From: Rhizocola hellebori
GTDB taxonomy: Bacteria > Actinomycetota > Actinomycetes > Mycobacteriales > Micromonosporaceae
Direction: 5' to 3'
DNA length: 64,000 nucleotides
NCBI RefSeq assembly: GCF_016862955.1
Contig: NZ_BONY01000048.1
Coordinates: forward strand, 1-64,000
Part shown: in pieces, positions 41,031 to 50,503 of the stretch
Layout of the letters: each line of letters starts with the position of its first letter
How positions within the stretch are numbered: the first letter of the stretch is position 1
Made by a program: the position numbers and the translations under genes
Notes under the pieces: generated by a model
Database searches by the model: none
What the model saw: only the letters and a program-made list of their open reading frames with translations
What the model was told of the DNA's origin: nothing

Positions 41031-41527
41031 GCACAGGGGATCCCAGCGCGCCGGAGCCAAGGCTCAAACCCACCAACCCCGCGACCCTTGTCGTGGCGGG
41101 CCTGGCGGCAGCCGCCGTGGCCTTGCTCTCGGTCAGCCATTGGTACTACGAGCTGCCCTCGCTGCCGCTGCTGCCGGCGCTGACCCTGCTCGCCCTGGCG
41201 ATCGCCGAGTTCGTGCTGGCCCAGCAGACCAGGGCCAGAATTGAGCGCAAACCAGGCCGCCCGCCGGTCGAGCCGCTGGCCGTCGCGCGCTACGTCGTGC
41301 TTGCCAAGGCGTCGTCGCTAGCGGGAGCGATCTTCGCCGGCTTCACGATCGCCGTGACGATCTGGCTCGCGATCGAGGCGCAGCGAATCGATCACGCCTC
41401 CCAGGGGCTGCCGGCCGCCGCGGTGTCGGCCGGCTCGTCGCTCGCCTTGGTCGCCGCCGCGCTTTGGCTGGAGCGAGCCTGCCGAGTGCCAGGCGATCCC
41501 GACAAATCGCAGGCAGATCAGCGTTAG
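41027..41527 (+). CDS. DUF3180 family membrane protein
   Basis: A 166 aa actinobacterial protein with four membrane spans in two pairs (about 22-40, 45-63, 92-112 and 124-146), matching the DUF3180 family that regularly follows folK. The first Met is a GTG overlapping the folK stop. Its function is unknown; co-conservation with folK is its only clue. Confidence 0.85.
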   Translation: MSTGDPSAPEPRLKPTNPATLVVAGLAAAAVALLSVSHWYYELPSLPLLPALTLLALAIAEFVLAQQTRARIERKPGRPPVEPLAVARYVVLAKASSLAGAIFAGFTIAVTIWLAIEAQRIDHASQGLPAAAVSAGSSLALVAAALWLERACRVPGDPDKSQADQR

Positions 41528-41619
41528 GACTGTTGCATTCACCTTTAAGCCGGTACGGTCCTCCCGGTAGCCGGTTCGTACCCCCGCGGACCGGTCGAAG
41601 GCTTGCGGAGGCGTGGGCC

Positions 41620-42852
41620 ATGGCCTATGGACACGACAATGATGCGACGGATGCCGGCCAGTTCGGTGGGAGGCACAGCGCCTCACGTCCAGCGACCAAT
41701 CTCGAGGACGTCTTTGACGACCCGGCTCACGGCGAAATCGGCCGCGATCGGCTCGGCGTCCATTTTGCTTGGGAAGGCGTCCTTTTACTAGGGGTGCTGG
41801 CGCTCGGGTACCTGCTCTTCGCCAACCACCGCGAAGCACTCAAGGGCGACTCGCTCAAGATATTGCTGGTCTCCTGGGCGGCGCTGGGCATCCTCGCGCT
41901 CGGTGCGGCGATCACGCTGCGGGTAGGCGCGGTGAACCTGGCGTTGGGCTCGGTCGCGGCGGCCAGCGCGCTCTACTACGCGCAACACAGCGCTGATCGT
42001 TTGGTACCAACCTCGATTTGGCCGCTTCTGCTGGGTTTGGCGGTGGGGGCCGGGATCGCCGTGCTCGTGGTGGGCTTCCATGTGCCCGGCTGGGCGGGAA
42101 GCCTGGTGGGCGCCCTCGTGGCGATCGCGTGGATAGAAAAGAACTTCTCCGGCCCGGTTGAGGTCGCTGACGGGTTCAACCCGGCCGATCAGGCCTATTA
42201 CCTGGCTGGCGGCTTCGTGCTGATCAGCATCGTGGGTGGGCTGCTCTGCTTGATCAAACCGATTCGCCGTGGGGTGGGCCGGTTCCGTTCGGTCGCCGAT
42301 CCGGCGACGCGTCGGGGCGGGCTTGCCGCCGCGGTGACCTCGGGTGGCCTGATCCTCTCCGGGGGCCTCGCCGCGATCGCGGGCATCGTGGCCGGCGCGG
42401 CCGCTGGTGTGGCCAACGAGCAGGTGCCGGCGCCGGTGACCGGGCTCCAGACCACGGCCCTTGCCGTGGGCGCCGCCCTTGTCGGCGGTGTCAGCGCCTT
42501 CGGGCGCCGGGGAGGTGTCTTTGGCACGGTCCTGGCCAGCGCTCTGATCACTTTGCTGACTGTCTATGGGCAGGAAGAGAATTGGGGCATTTCTCCCTGG
42601 GTACTGGCCGCAGGCGCGATCGCCACCGGCCTGGTGGTGACCCGGCTGGTCGAGACCTTCGGCAGGCCGCTGAGCATGGATGACGGGCCGGACGACTGGT
42701 CCGACGTGGGCATCGCCAGCACTTCGAGCTGGTCGACCACGAGTGCCAGCACCACGGCGGCTGACACCTGGTCCGGCCTATCGGCCCAGCCCACCTCGCC
42801 AGCGACCACCACTACCTCGCAATGGGGAGCCGAAACGGACCGCTGGCGCTAA
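41620..42852 (+). CDS. Orphan ABC permease-like (RbsC/BPD_transp_2-type) membrane protein
   Basis: A 410 aa protein with about nine hydrophobic spans. Segments such as TLRVGAVNLALGSVAAASAL and ALVGGVSAFGRRGGVFGTVL closely parallel the RbsC-type sugar permease motifs (membrane-inserted IDLSVG and GGxSLFGGxG segments). No ATPase or binding protein gene is adjacent. ATG 41620 is chosen because GCGGAGG lies about 8 bases upstream. The Ser/Thr-rich C-terminal ~55 residues are an odd extension. It could have lost transport function or pair with a distant ATPase. Confidence 0.78.
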   Translation: MAYGHDNDATDAGQFGGRHSASRPATNLEDVFDDPAHGEIGRDRLGVHFAWEGVLLLGVLALGYLLFANHREALKGDSLKILLVSWAALGILALGAAITLRVGAVNLALGSVAAASALYYAQHSADRLVPTSIWPLLLGLAVGAGIAVLVVGFHVPGWAGSLVGALVAIAWIEKNFSGPVEVADGFNPADQAYYLAGGFVLISIVGGLLCLIKPIRRGVGRFRSVADPATRRGGLAAAVTSGGLILSGGLAAIAGIVAGAAAGVANEQVPAPVTGLQTTALAVGAALVGGVSAFGRRGGVFGTVLASALITLLTVYGQEENWGISPWVLAAGAIATGLVVTRLVETFGRPLSMDDGPDDWSDVGIASTSSWSTTSASTTAADTWSGLSAQPTSPATTTTSQWGAETDRWR

Positions 42853-42979
42853 ACGGGCGGTTATTCGTTAATACTTCGTGACGACAGTCAGGCCAAGCTC
42901 GCCGATCAAAGACTTTTGGCGCGATCTATGGACTGCGCGGCCTTTCGCTTCCTGGCAACGGTCGGTAACCTCTAGCACC

Positions 42980-44164
42980 ATGCCGACCTCAGACGCGCAG
43001 GAAGAGCAACGCCGTGCGCGTCTCTTCACAGCGCTGTTTTGGACCGGGGTGGGACTCGCCCCGCTGGCAGCGTTGTTGCTGCTTGTCGGTTCAAGCATGG
43101 GCTCGTTGCGGGCAGCTGTCGGCATTCTGATCATTTCGGTCATCCTCGTCGGGGTGTCGATCACTCTGCGTCGAGACTCGGAAGGGATCAAGTCCGAGCT
43201 CGAAGACACGATGTACGACGAGATCGACACTGTGCGCGCCGAAGTGCGCGACGACCTCGGGCACGCGGTTCAGGCGACCCAGCGGGCGCTGGGCGAGAAG
43301 ATGCAATATCTGATGGACCAGGTGGAGTCGACGCGCGCAGAGCTCGAAGCCACCAAGGCGCAACTGGAGACCCTGCGCCATCAGCCGGTCGCCGCCTCAC
43401 ATCGCGCCGGCGCACCCGCGCCCGGAATTGCTCAGCACGGTCAGCGCCAGGCGATGCCCCCGGGTGTGCTGCGGCACACCGAAACCGTTCAGGTGACCAC
43501 CCGGCACACGATCATGGACCCGCACGAGGACGCCTCGCGCGGCACCACCTACGGCACGCGCCAGCCGATCGCCAGCCGCGGTGCGGTGCAACCGCACCAC
43601 GACCGCGATGACTATCGCGACGACTACCGCGAGCGTGACCGTGACCAATACCGCGAGCGCGACGACTACCGGGAGCGCGACCGCGAGGAGTCCTGGACAG
43701 AGCAACGGCTGCGCGAGCAGCTCGACCGGCGTCGGGACGCCAACGATTCGGGTGCGGCAGTCGACCGCTGGCAGCGCGACTCGCACGACGACCGGTGGGT
43801 CGGCCCGGTCATCGACGAAGAAGACGATCGCCGCCCAGCGGTTCGCGCCGGAGATCGGTGGGCCAGCGTGCGCAGCGATGATCATGGTCGTGAGCTGCGC
43901 ATGGGCGAGCGCCGGGCTGGCGTCTACTCTGACGGCCGCGGCACCGAGGTGCGCATTGAGGATCGATGGGCCGCAGTCCGTCGCGAAGCGGGCCTCGACC
44001 GCCCGCGCTGGGACGACGACGAACGCCTAGACGCCCCGCGCGACTTTCCCTACCGAGACCGCGACCGCGAACGCCGTGCCATCAGCGCCTCAGACCGTGA
44101 CGACCGCTGGTCCGACCGCAGCCGCGACGACCGCCGCCACGACGACCGCGAGCGGTACCGCTAG
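42980..44164 (+). CDS. Membrane protein with coiled coil and Arg/Asp-rich disordered tail (394 aa)
   Basis: Residues ~15-65 contain two hydrophobic spans (LFTALFWTGVGLAPLAALLL; VGILIISVILVGVSITL). A coiled coil follows (about 70-135: LEDTMYDEIDTVRAEVRDDL). The last ~190 residues are repeats of Arg, Asp, Glu and Tyr (DYRERDRDQYRERDDYRERD) with no fixed fold. The start is uncertain: ATG 42980 fits homologue-like N-termini and has TAACCT 8 bases upstream; GTG 42878 is also in frame. Function unknown. Confidence 0.78.
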   Translation: MPTSDAQEEQRRARLFTALFWTGVGLAPLAALLLLVGSSMGSLRAAVGILIISVILVGVSITLRRDSEGIKSELEDTMYDEIDTVRAEVRDDLGHAVQATQRALGEKMQYLMDQVESTRAELEATKAQLETLRHQPVAASHRAGAPAPGIAQHGQRQAMPPGVLRHTETVQVTTRHTIMDPHEDASRGTTYGTRQPIASRGAVQPHHDRDDYRDDYRERDRDQYRERDDYRERDREESWTEQRLREQLDRRRDANDSGAAVDRWQRDSHDDRWVGPVIDEEDDRRPAVRAGDRWASVRSDDHGRELRMGERRAGVYSDGRGTEVRIEDRWAAVRREAGLDRPRWDDDERLDAPRDFPYRDRDRERRAISASDRDDRWSDRSRDDRRHDDRERYR

Positions 44165-44183
44165 GCGCGTGCAAGCAACGCGC
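44165..44183. terminator. Hairpin after the Arg/Asp-rich gene, copy of the one at 16834
   Basis: GCGCGT and ACGCGC flank the 7-base loop GCAAGCA. It begins at the base after the stop codon. It is nearly identical to 16834-16853, and both lie between convergent genes. Confidence 0.4.
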
Positions 44184-44184
44184 G

Positions 44185-44280
44185 GCAAATCCGCCTGGAA
44201 GGCGGTGCCATCCCTTGCGATCTTGAAGACAAAGAGCGCGTCTTCAAGATCGCGGCGCGATAGCACCGCCGCGGATTTGC
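44185..44280. repeat. Long nested inverted repeat (96 bp)
   Basis: Three concentric arms pair. GCAAATCCGC (44185-44194) pairs with GCGGATTTGC (44271-44280). GGCGGTGCCATC (44201-44212) pairs with GATAGCACCGCC (44259-44270) with one mismatch. GCGATCTTGAAGAC (44217-44230) pairs perfectly with GTCTTCAAGATCGC (44240-44253) around a 9-base loop. It lies between convergent genes. It could be a terminator, a palindromic mobile remnant or a structured RNA. The remaining bases to 44388 are GC-rich and hold no gene. Confidence 0.75.
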
Positions 44281-44388
44281 GGCCGTGCGAGCTGAGCGGG
44301 CTGAGCGCGTGGACGAGCCGTGGTGGCCCGAGCGGCGAGGCCGGGCCGTGCGGGCCAAGCCGGCCGGGGGCGAGCGCGGGCGGGGGTT

Positions 44389-45525
44389 TTACTTATCGAC
44401 GTCGCCTACTACGAAGAACATTGAGCCGAGGATGGCGATCAGGTCGGGGACCAGGCAGCCGGGGAGCAGGGTGGACAGGGCCTGCACGTTGGCGAAGGAA
44501 GCGGTGCGCAGCTTGAGCCGCCAAGGGGTCTTCTCGCCGCGTGACACGAGGTAGTAGCCGTTGATGCCCAGCGGGTTCTCTGTCCAGGCGTAGGTGTGAC
44601 CCTCTGGCGCCTTGACCACCTTGGGCAGCCGCACGTTCACCGGGCCTTTGATCTGGTCGACCCGGTCGAGGCATTGGCGTGCCAGCTCCAGCGACACATA
44701 AACCTGGTCGAGAAGGACCTCGAAGCGCGAATGGCAGTCGCCTGCGGTCCGGACCACCACGGGAACCTTGAGCGATCCGTAGGCGAGATAGGGCTCGTCG
44801 CGGCGGAGGTCGAAGTCGAGACCGGACGCCCTCGCAACCGGGCCGGAGGCGCCGTAGGCGGCGGCTTGGGCGGCGGTGAGCACGCCGACTCCGACCGTGC
44901 GGGCCATGAAGATGTCGTTGCGGCGGATCAGCCGGTCGAGGTCGGGCAGGCGCTTCTCCACCAGACCGATGGCGTCGCGGGCGCGGGAGGTCCAGCCGGC
45001 CGGGGCTTCCTCTTTGAGCCCGCCCACCCGGTTGAACATGTAGTGCATCCGGCCGCCCGAGATCTCCTCCATGACTGCCTGCAGGGTCTCGCGCTCACGG
45101 AAGGCGTAGAAGACCGGGGTTATGGCACCGATTTCCAGCGGATAAGAGCCGAGGAACATCAGATGGTTGAGGACCCTGTTCAGCTCGGCCAAAGCGGTGC
45201 GCAACCACACCGCCCTTTCCGGCACCTCGATGCCCATCAGGCGTTCCACGGCCAGGGCCGCGCCGAGCTCGTTGCTGAAGGCGCTCAGCCAGTCATGCCG
45301 ATTCGTCAGCACCAGGATCTGGCGGTAGTCGCGCACCTCGAAGAGCTTCTCGGCGCCGCGGTGCATGTAGCCGATGATTGGCTCGGCGCTGATCACCCGC
45401 TCGCCGTCGAGTTTGAGGCGAAGCCGCAGCACTCCGTGCGTTGAAGGGTGCTGCGGGCCGATGTTGAGCACCATGTCGGTACCAAGACCGCCGGTTCCGG
45501 TCGCGACAGTGACTTCCGCCGTCAT
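44389..45525 (-). CDS. nuoD: NADH-quinone oxidoreductase subunit D homologue (orphan NuoD)
   Basis: A complex I 49-kDa subunit homologue of 378 aa. The quinone-site region is intact in form ([46 protein letters not shown]), and the end carries [18 protein letters not shown] with its terminal Asp-Lys region. No other nuo genes are nearby, so this is the separate NuoD paralogue known beside panC in streptomycetes and relatives. Its ATG at 45525 overlaps the stop of the MidA-family methyltransferase as ATGA. Some Fe-S-contact residues should be compared with NuoD of the main operon. Confidence 0.9.
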   Translation of the reverse strand: MTAEVTVATGTGGLGTDMVLNIGPQHPSTHGVLRLRLKLDGERVISAEPIIGYMHRGAEKLFEVRDYRQILVLTNRHDWLSAFSNELGAALAVERLMGIEVPERAVWLRTALAELNRVLNHLMFLGSYPLEIGAITPVFYAFRERETLQAVMEEISGGRMHYMFNRVGGLKEEAPAGWTSRARDAIGLVEKRLPDLDRLIRRNDIFMARTVGVGVLTAAQAAAYGASGPVARASGLDFDLRRDEPYLAYGSLKVPVVVRTAGDCHSRFEVLLDQVYVSLELARQCLDRVDQIKGPVNVRLPKVVKAPEGHTYAWTENPLGINGYYLVSRGEKTPWRLKLRTASFANVQALSTLLPGCLVPDLIAILGSMFFVVGDVDK

Positions 45526-46379
45526 AGCGCACACCCTAACGGGTGCAGGAGCCACCAGTGACCACCTAATCCATTTGGATCGGTGAGTGTGGCGGCCTCG
45601 CTTGCCTCGGCCAGGGCACGTAGATATCCAGCGGGATCGTGATAGGCCAGCTCCAGCGGAGGCCGGGTGCCGTTGACGCCCAGCCAATGCAGGGCCTCGC
45701 GTTGGGTCAGCACGGTCCAGGGCAGGCCGGTCGCCGCGGCGGCGGAGTCGATCGCGACGTGACAGGTCAGGTCGGTGCTGCCGTCGAGGAGCGGTTCCAC
45801 CTCGCGCCCGTCGCGGAAACCGGCCAGGGTCGGCGCGCTGGGTCTGGTACCCAGAAAATGTCCATAATCGACGGTGAGAGCCAGCCCTCGGTTGAGGTGG
45901 CTGACGGCCTTTGCCCACGCCTTGTCGCGCTCGCGTCCTATCTCGACGGTGCCTTCCGGGTTCGGCCACCACCGCTGAATCCACTCCGCGTCGGGGGCGC
46001 TGACCGGCTCGCCGTCATGCAGGTAGCGACCGTCCTGGGCGAGGTCCAGCGGGACGTTGTCGAGCCATTCGGTGGCCAGGAGCAGGCCGACGATGCCGTC
46101 CGGGATGTGGTCGCCGATCTCGACCGGGCGCAGGCGGGCACGGCCGGGCAAAAGCGGCTGGAGGTTGGCCAGCAGCTCGCCGCCACCGGCTCCGACATCC
46201 ACCACGTCGAACGGGTCCGGCCTGCCCAGCTGCTCGTCGAGCTCGCCGATGAGACGGGCCAGGGCGCGGGCGAAAAGTGGCGACTGTGCGCTGGTCAGGA
46301 AGTGTGAGGCGGGCCGGGCGCGCACGAAGAAGCCTGCTGGCCCATAAAGCGCCTCGTGCATCGCTGTTCGAAACCGCAT
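45522..46379 (-). CDS. MidA/NDUFAF7-family (COG1565) SAM-dependent methyltransferase
   Basis: A 285 aa class I methyltransferase. [35 protein letters not shown], the SAM motif [26 protein letters not shown] and [13 protein letters not shown] are typical of the MidA family. The human member NDUFAF7 dimethylates an Arg of NDUFS2, the NuoD counterpart. Being translationally coupled to an orphan nuoD suggests that NuoD is its substrate (inference). It starts with ATG 46379 with TAGAGT 6 bases upstream. Confidence 0.85.
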   Translation of the reverse strand: MRFRTAMHEALYGPAGFFVRARPASHFLTSAQSPLFARALARLIGELDEQLGRPDPFDVVDVGAGGGELLANLQPLLPGRARLRPVEIGDHIPDGIVGLLLATEWLDNVPLDLAQDGRYLHDGEPVSAPDAEWIQRWWPNPEGTVEIGRERDKAWAKAVSHLNRGLALTVDYGHFLGTRPSAPTLAGFRDGREVEPLLDGSTDLTCHVAIDSAAAATGLPWTVLTQREALHWLGVNGTRPPLELAYHDPAGYLRALAEASEAATLTDPNGLGGHWWLLHPLGCAL

Positions 46380-46385
46380 TCGATG

Positions 46386-46391
46386 ACTCTA
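46386..46391 (-). promoter_or_regulatory. Leaderless -10 element of the MidA-nuoD operon
   Basis: TAGAGT on the minus strand ends 6 bases before the ATG at 46379, with no ribosome binding site between them. Confidence 0.5.
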
Positions 46392-46496
46392 AGGCGACTA
46401 AACGCCACCGTTAGGTTTCGCACAGATGCTTGGCAAGCGAACAGGTCGCGGACGCATACTGATCGCGACCGGTACCCCAGGGACGAGGACTGGATC

Positions 46497-47366
46497 ATGA
46501 TTGTTGGTGTCATCGGCGCCGGCCGGGTAGGCGCTGTCATGGGCGCGGCCCTGCGTGCGGCAGGTCACCGCGTGGTCGCCGTTTCCGGCGCTTCTCCTGC
46601 CGCCAGGCGTCTCCTTCCGGGCGTAGCTCACCTGCAGCCCGACGAGGTCGCCGTGCGGGCCACCGATCTGCTGATCGTGGCCGTTCCCGACGACGCGCTC
46701 GCGGGAGTGATCTCGGGTCTGGCCCGGATGGGCGCCCTGCAGCCGAATCAGATCGTCGCGCACACCTCCGGCGCACACGGGCTTGAGGTGCTTGCCCCCG
46801 CTGTCGCCGCCGGCGCTCGCCCGCTTGCGCTGCACCCGGCGATGACTTTCGCCGGAACTGCCGCCGACCTGGGGCGGCTGCGTGGTATTTCGTTTGGTGT
46901 GACCGCACCACCCGCCATGCAGGAAACCGCCGCCGCTCTGGTCGACGACCTCGGCGGCACGCCGGAGTGGATCGCCGATGAGAAGCGTGCGCTTTACCAC
47001 GCGGCGCTGGCGCACGGCGCCAACCATCTGGTGACCCTCATCAATGAGGCCGCCGATCGGCTTCGTGACGCCGGCGTTCTGCACCCGGAGAAGGTGCTGG
47101 ACCCGTTGGTCCGCGCGGCGCTGGAAAATGCGCTGCGGATGGGGGACAACGCGCTGACCGGCCCCGTTTCGCGGGGCGATGCCGGCACCGTCGCCCGGCA
47201 TGTGGCGGTCCTCGGCGAGACCGCACCGGAGTCGCTGCCGGTTTACCGGGCGCTGGCACGCCGCACAGCCGATCGCGCGATCTCAAGCGGGCGTCTGCGC
47301 AGCATGGACGCGGAGGCCCTGCTCGACGTGCTGGCAAGCCCCGGCACGGTCGAGGCAGTGTCATGA
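46497..47366 (+). CDS. Rossmann-like/DUF2520 oxidoreductase
   Basis: A 289 aa NAD(P)-binding protein: [20 protein letters not shown] at the N-terminus and a DUF2520 C-terminal domain ([20 protein letters not shown]). It resembles ketopantoate-reductase-like proteins and is coupled to panC by ATGA, so it may supply pantoate, a role proposed for this position in actinobacteria but not proven by sequence. ATG 46497 has GGACGAGGA upstream; longer in-frame starts add unrelated residues. Confidence 0.88.
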   Translation: MIVGVIGAGRVGAVMGAALRAAGHRVVAVSGASPAARRLLPGVAHLQPDEVAVRATDLLIVAVPDDALAGVISGLARMGALQPNQIVAHTSGAHGLEVLAPAVAAGARPLALHPAMTFAGTAADLGRLRGISFGVTAPPAMQETAAALVDDLGGTPEWIADEKRALYHAALAHGANHLVTLINEAADRLRDAGVLHPEKVLDPLVRAALENALRMGDNALTGPVSRGDAGTVARHVAVLGETAPESLPVYRALARRTADRAISSGRLRSMDAEALLDVLASPGTVEAVS

Positions 47367-48172
47367 CAGAGGTGGTCAACACCCGCAACGCCCTGTTCGA
47401 AGCGAAGCGATCGGGGAAAACCGGCGTCGTCATGACGATGGGCGCGCTTCACGCGGGTCATGCCGCGCTGCTTCGGACGGCTCGCGCGCAGGCCGACTTC
47501 GTGATCGCGACCATCTTCGTGAACCCGTTGCAGTTCGGGCCTAACGAGGACCTGGCGCGCTACCCGCGCACCTTCGACGCGGACGTGGCCATGTGCGAGG
47601 CCGAGGGGGTCGACCTGGTCTTCGCGCCGCCGGTCGAGGAGATGTATCCGGGCGGTCAGCCCGTGGTCACCGTGGATCCGGGTCCGCTGGGCGGCCAGCT
47701 GGAAGGCGAACACCGCCCCGGCCACTTCGCCGGGGTGCTGACCGTGGTGCTCAAGTTGCTCAATCTCACCCGAGCCGACGCCGCGTACTTCGGCGAGAAG
47801 GACTATCAGCAGCTCACTCTGATCCGCCGGATGGTTCGTGACCTTGAGGTGCCGGTCGAGATCGTCGGGGTGCCGACCGTACGCGAGCCCGACGGTCTGG
47901 CGCTCTCGAGTCGGAATCGCTACCTATCCGACGCGGAACGCGATCTGTCGCTTAGCCTGTCTCGGGCGCTGCGACGCGGTGGGGCACAGCGCACAGTCGA
48001 TGCGGTTCTGGCCACTGCGGCCGCGGAGCTGGCGGGGATCGACGTTGACTACCTTGAGCTTCGCGACCCGGAGCTCGGGGCACCTCCGGCGCAGGGTTCG
48101 GCCCGTCTCCTGGTTGCGGCAAGGATCGGGACCACCCGGCTCATCGATAACACCCCTTTGGAGCTGAGCTGA
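47363..48172 (+). CDS. panC: Pantothenate synthetase
   Basis: Condenses pantoate and beta-alanine with ATP. At 269 aa it is slightly short because the N-terminus starts late ([20 protein letters not shown]). HIGH-like motif [29 protein letters not shown], the pantoate loop [16 protein letters not shown] and the KMSKS-like [10 protein letters not shown] are all present. Start and stop overlap both neighbours (ATGA, TGATG), which couples it to the DUF2520 gene and panD. Confidence 0.96.
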   Translation: MTEVVNTRNALFEAKRSGKTGVVMTMGALHAGHAALLRTARAQADFVIATIFVNPLQFGPNEDLARYPRTFDADVAMCEAEGVDLVFAPPVEEMYPGGQPVVTVDPGPLGGQLEGEHRPGHFAGVLTVVLKLLNLTRADAAYFGEKDYQQLTLIRRMVRDLEVPVEIVGVPTVREPDGLALSSRNRYLSDAERDLSLSLSRALRRGGAQRTVDAVLATAAAELAGIDVDYLELRDPELGAPPAQGSARLLVAARIGTTRLIDNTPLELS

Positions 48173-48600
48173 TGTTCTCCCGCACCATGTTCAAGTCGAA
48201 GATCCACCGCGCCACGGTCACCCAAGCTGATCTGCATTATGTGGGATCGGTAACCATCGATGAAGATTTGATGGAGGCCGCCGATCTGCTTCCCGGAGAA
48301 CAGGTGGCGATCGTCGACATCACCAACGGGGCACGTCTGGAGACCTATGTCATCGCGGGCCAGCGCGGCTCGGGAGTGATTGGCATCAACGGTGCCGCCG
48401 CCCACCTGGTGCACCCTGGGGATCTGGTCATTCTGATCTCGTACGCGCAGATGGACGACGCGATTGCTCGCAGCTATGTGCCAAAAGTGGTGCATGTCGA
48501 TGCCGACAATCGGATCCTGTCGCTGGGCGCCGACCCGGCCGAGGCGGTGGCCGGGATGGCCGGCGATGTCATCCGGGGAGACCTCACACTCTCGCGCTAA
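48172..48600 (+). CDS. panD: Aspartate 1-decarboxylase
   Basis: Makes beta-alanine for PanC. The pyruvoyl proenzyme is 142 aa. Self-cleavage is expected at Gly-Ser in HYVGSVTID (about residues 24/25). Later motifs [30 protein letters not shown] and the C-terminal tail are normal. The start overlaps the panC stop in TGATG. Confidence 0.96.
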   Translation: MFSRTMFKSKIHRATVTQADLHYVGSVTIDEDLMEAADLLPGEQVAIVDITNGARLETYVIAGQRGSGVIGINGAAAHLVHPGDLVILISYAQMDDAIARSYVPKVVHVDADNRILSLGADPAEAVAGMAGDVIRGDLTLSR

Positions 48601-48646
48601 AGCGGCCGAATCGGATACGCTCCCCGCGTCATGGGGAGGGGTGTCG

Positions 48647-49510
48647 ATGCGGCGATCTGTGCTCGGCGTGGGTCTGTCGTTGGCGATCCTGTCCGGAGGT
48701 TGCGATCTAACCCGGGCCAGTCTCACCGATGAGTGGCCGCAAATGCCTGCGGTGCAAGCGTTTGCGCCCCAGGCGGAGGTGTGCCATGCGGCGGTCGCCG
48801 CCTCGGTCGACTCGCGCAGCTACCGGCCGGTCGACTGTGCCCAGAAGCATCTGGTGCAGACTGTCCACGTCGGACAGTTGACCGGCGACGTGGCCACGCT
48901 CGCGGCGCCGCCCAAGCTCTCCGACGCCGCGGCGGAGCCCGCCTACGCCGAGTGCGACCGGGGCGTAAAGGCGAGACTTGGCCGCGATTGGCGAGACTTC
49001 CGGCTCAACGTGGTGGTCCACCTGCCGACCGCAGCCGCCTGGACCGGTGGCGCGCGCTGGGTCCGGTGCGATGCGGTGATTCCCCGCGATCTCGCCCGGC
49101 TGGACGACCACGACCTGATCGAGCGGGAAGGCCCGCTGACCGGGCCGGCCCTCGAGGCGCTGGCGCTGGGCTGCTTCGCCTACCGCAGCGCGCCCGGCGC
49201 GAGCCTGACCGGGGTGGAGTGCGCTCAGCCTCACAACGCCGAATACGTTGGCGCAGACTTCATGCCGGCCGGCACCAAGTACCCGGACGTGGATAGTGAC
49301 TGGGACAAGCTGCACGAAAAATGCTTCGTTCTCGCGGCCGCGTTCGTCGGGGTGACCCGCTCGGCGCTGACCACCGGGGTCAGCTCGTGGATCGAGAACG
49401 AGAGCCGTTGGCAGGGCGGCGATAGATCCATCCGCTGCTATCTCTGGTTGGACGAAAAGACGATGTCGGCGTCGGCCAAAGGGAGCCGAGGGCTGGGCAT
49501 TCCCTCCTGA
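48647..49510 (+). CDS. Septum-formation family lipoprotein-like protein, copy 1
   Basis: A 287 aa exported protein with an N-terminal hydrophobic segment ending in ILSGGC, a weak lipobox. Repeated patterns of the Septum_form family (Cys-x-x-x-His then V-x-V-G) appear twice, as VDCAQKHLVQTVHVG and VECAQPHNAEYVGADF. ATG 48647 follows GGGGAGGGG. It is a tandem paralogue of the next gene, and both share the central and C-terminal layout ending in an RCYLWL/RCHLWL motif. Function unknown despite the family name. Confidence 0.8.
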   Translation: MRRSVLGVGLSLAILSGGCDLTRASLTDEWPQMPAVQAFAPQAEVCHAAVAASVDSRSYRPVDCAQKHLVQTVHVGQLTGDVATLAAPPKLSDAAAEPAYAECDRGVKARLGRDWRDFRLNVVVHLPTAAAWTGGARWVRCDAVIPRDLARLDDHDLIEREGPLTGPALEALALGCFAYRSAPGASLTGVECAQPHNAEYVGADFMPAGTKYPDVDSDWDKLHEKCFVLAAAFVGVTRSALTTGVSSWIENESRWQGGDRSIRCYLWLDEKTMSASAKGSRGLGIPS

Positions 49511-49560
49511 GAAAGTGAAGTATGCTCGCCCCCTTGCTTTTACTTTGGGGAGGGCCGCAG

Positions 49561-50463
49561 ATGCGACCGGGGATCAAGCGTGGGATAGCAGGCGTGGTGC
49601 TCGCCGGCCTCACCCTGCTGGCATCGGCATGTGCCAACCCTCCTGGCACGGACGGCAACCTCGTCAACGAGTGGCCGGAGATAGCGGCGCCGGAGGGCTG
49701 GGTGCCCAAGGCTGACACCTGCCACAAGGAGTTCGCCATGACCTCCTACCGGCGCGCCTACACGCCGGTCTCGTGCACCACTGAGCACCGCTACGAGACC
49801 GTTCACCTCGGCGAGTTCACCGGCGATGCCGCCAAGCTGACGGCTCCGCCGACCGCGCCGGGCAACGCCGATCTGCTCGCCGCCTACAAGGATTGCGACG
49901 CCAAGACCACCGCCTTCGTCGGCGGTGAATGGCGATCAGGGCGGCTGTGGATCGGGGTCTCGGTGCCATCACCCGGCGCGTGGGAAGGCGGCGCGCGCTG
50001 GTACAGGTGCGAGGTCTCGCTCAGGGAGGACGACCCCTATCTGCCCGGCCCGGCGAATTGGTCCAAGAGCCTCAAGGGCGAGTTCAGCGCCCAGTCCGAG
50101 CTGAAGTACGGCTGCTACGACATCCCCTCCGACGAGAAGAAGGCCTGGGTTGTTGTGGCGTGTACGGCGGGCCACAACGCCGAGTTCGTAGGGACTTTCC
50201 CGGTGACCGATGCGTGGGCGACGCTCAACGACGAGGCCGTCGCCAAGACGATCCACACCAAGTGCCGCTCGATGATCGCTGGATATGTCGGGGTACCAGA
50301 CAACGGTGACATGAAATACCGCACCGGCACCTACTACCACTATCCGAGCGAAGCCGAATGGGCCGATGGCGATCACGCCATCCGCTGCCACCTCTGGCTT
50401 AGTGGCAAGACTCTTACCCGCTCGCTGAAGGGCACCGGAAACAGCGGCCTGCCGATCAACTGA
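49561..50463 (+). CDS. Septum-formation family lipoprotein, copy 2
   Basis: A 300 aa lipoprotein with a good lipobox LLASAC (Cys near residue 22). The domain repeats VSCTTEHRYETVHLGEFTGD and VVACTAGHNAEFVGTF mirror the preceding gene, so the pair arose by tandem duplication. ATG 49561 has GGGGAGG upstream. It stands 50 bases after copy 1 and before nadB, with no obvious functional link to NAD synthesis. Confidence 0.82.
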   Translation: MRPGIKRGIAGVVLAGLTLLASACANPPGTDGNLVNEWPEIAAPEGWVPKADTCHKEFAMTSYRRAYTPVSCTTEHRYETVHLGEFTGDAAKLTAPPTAPGNADLLAAYKDCDAKTTAFVGGEWRSGRLWIGVSVPSPGAWEGGARWYRCEVSLREDDPYLPGPANWSKSLKGEFSAQSELKYGCYDIPSDEKKAWVVVACTAGHNAEFVGTFPVTDAWATLNDEAVAKTIHTKCRSMIAGYVGVPDNGDMKYRTGTYYHYPSEAEWADGDHAIRCHLWLSGKTLTRSLKGTGNSGLPIN

Positions 50464-50503
50464 GGGTGACGATCAGCACAGGCCACCTGTATGTGAACGG
50501 GGT

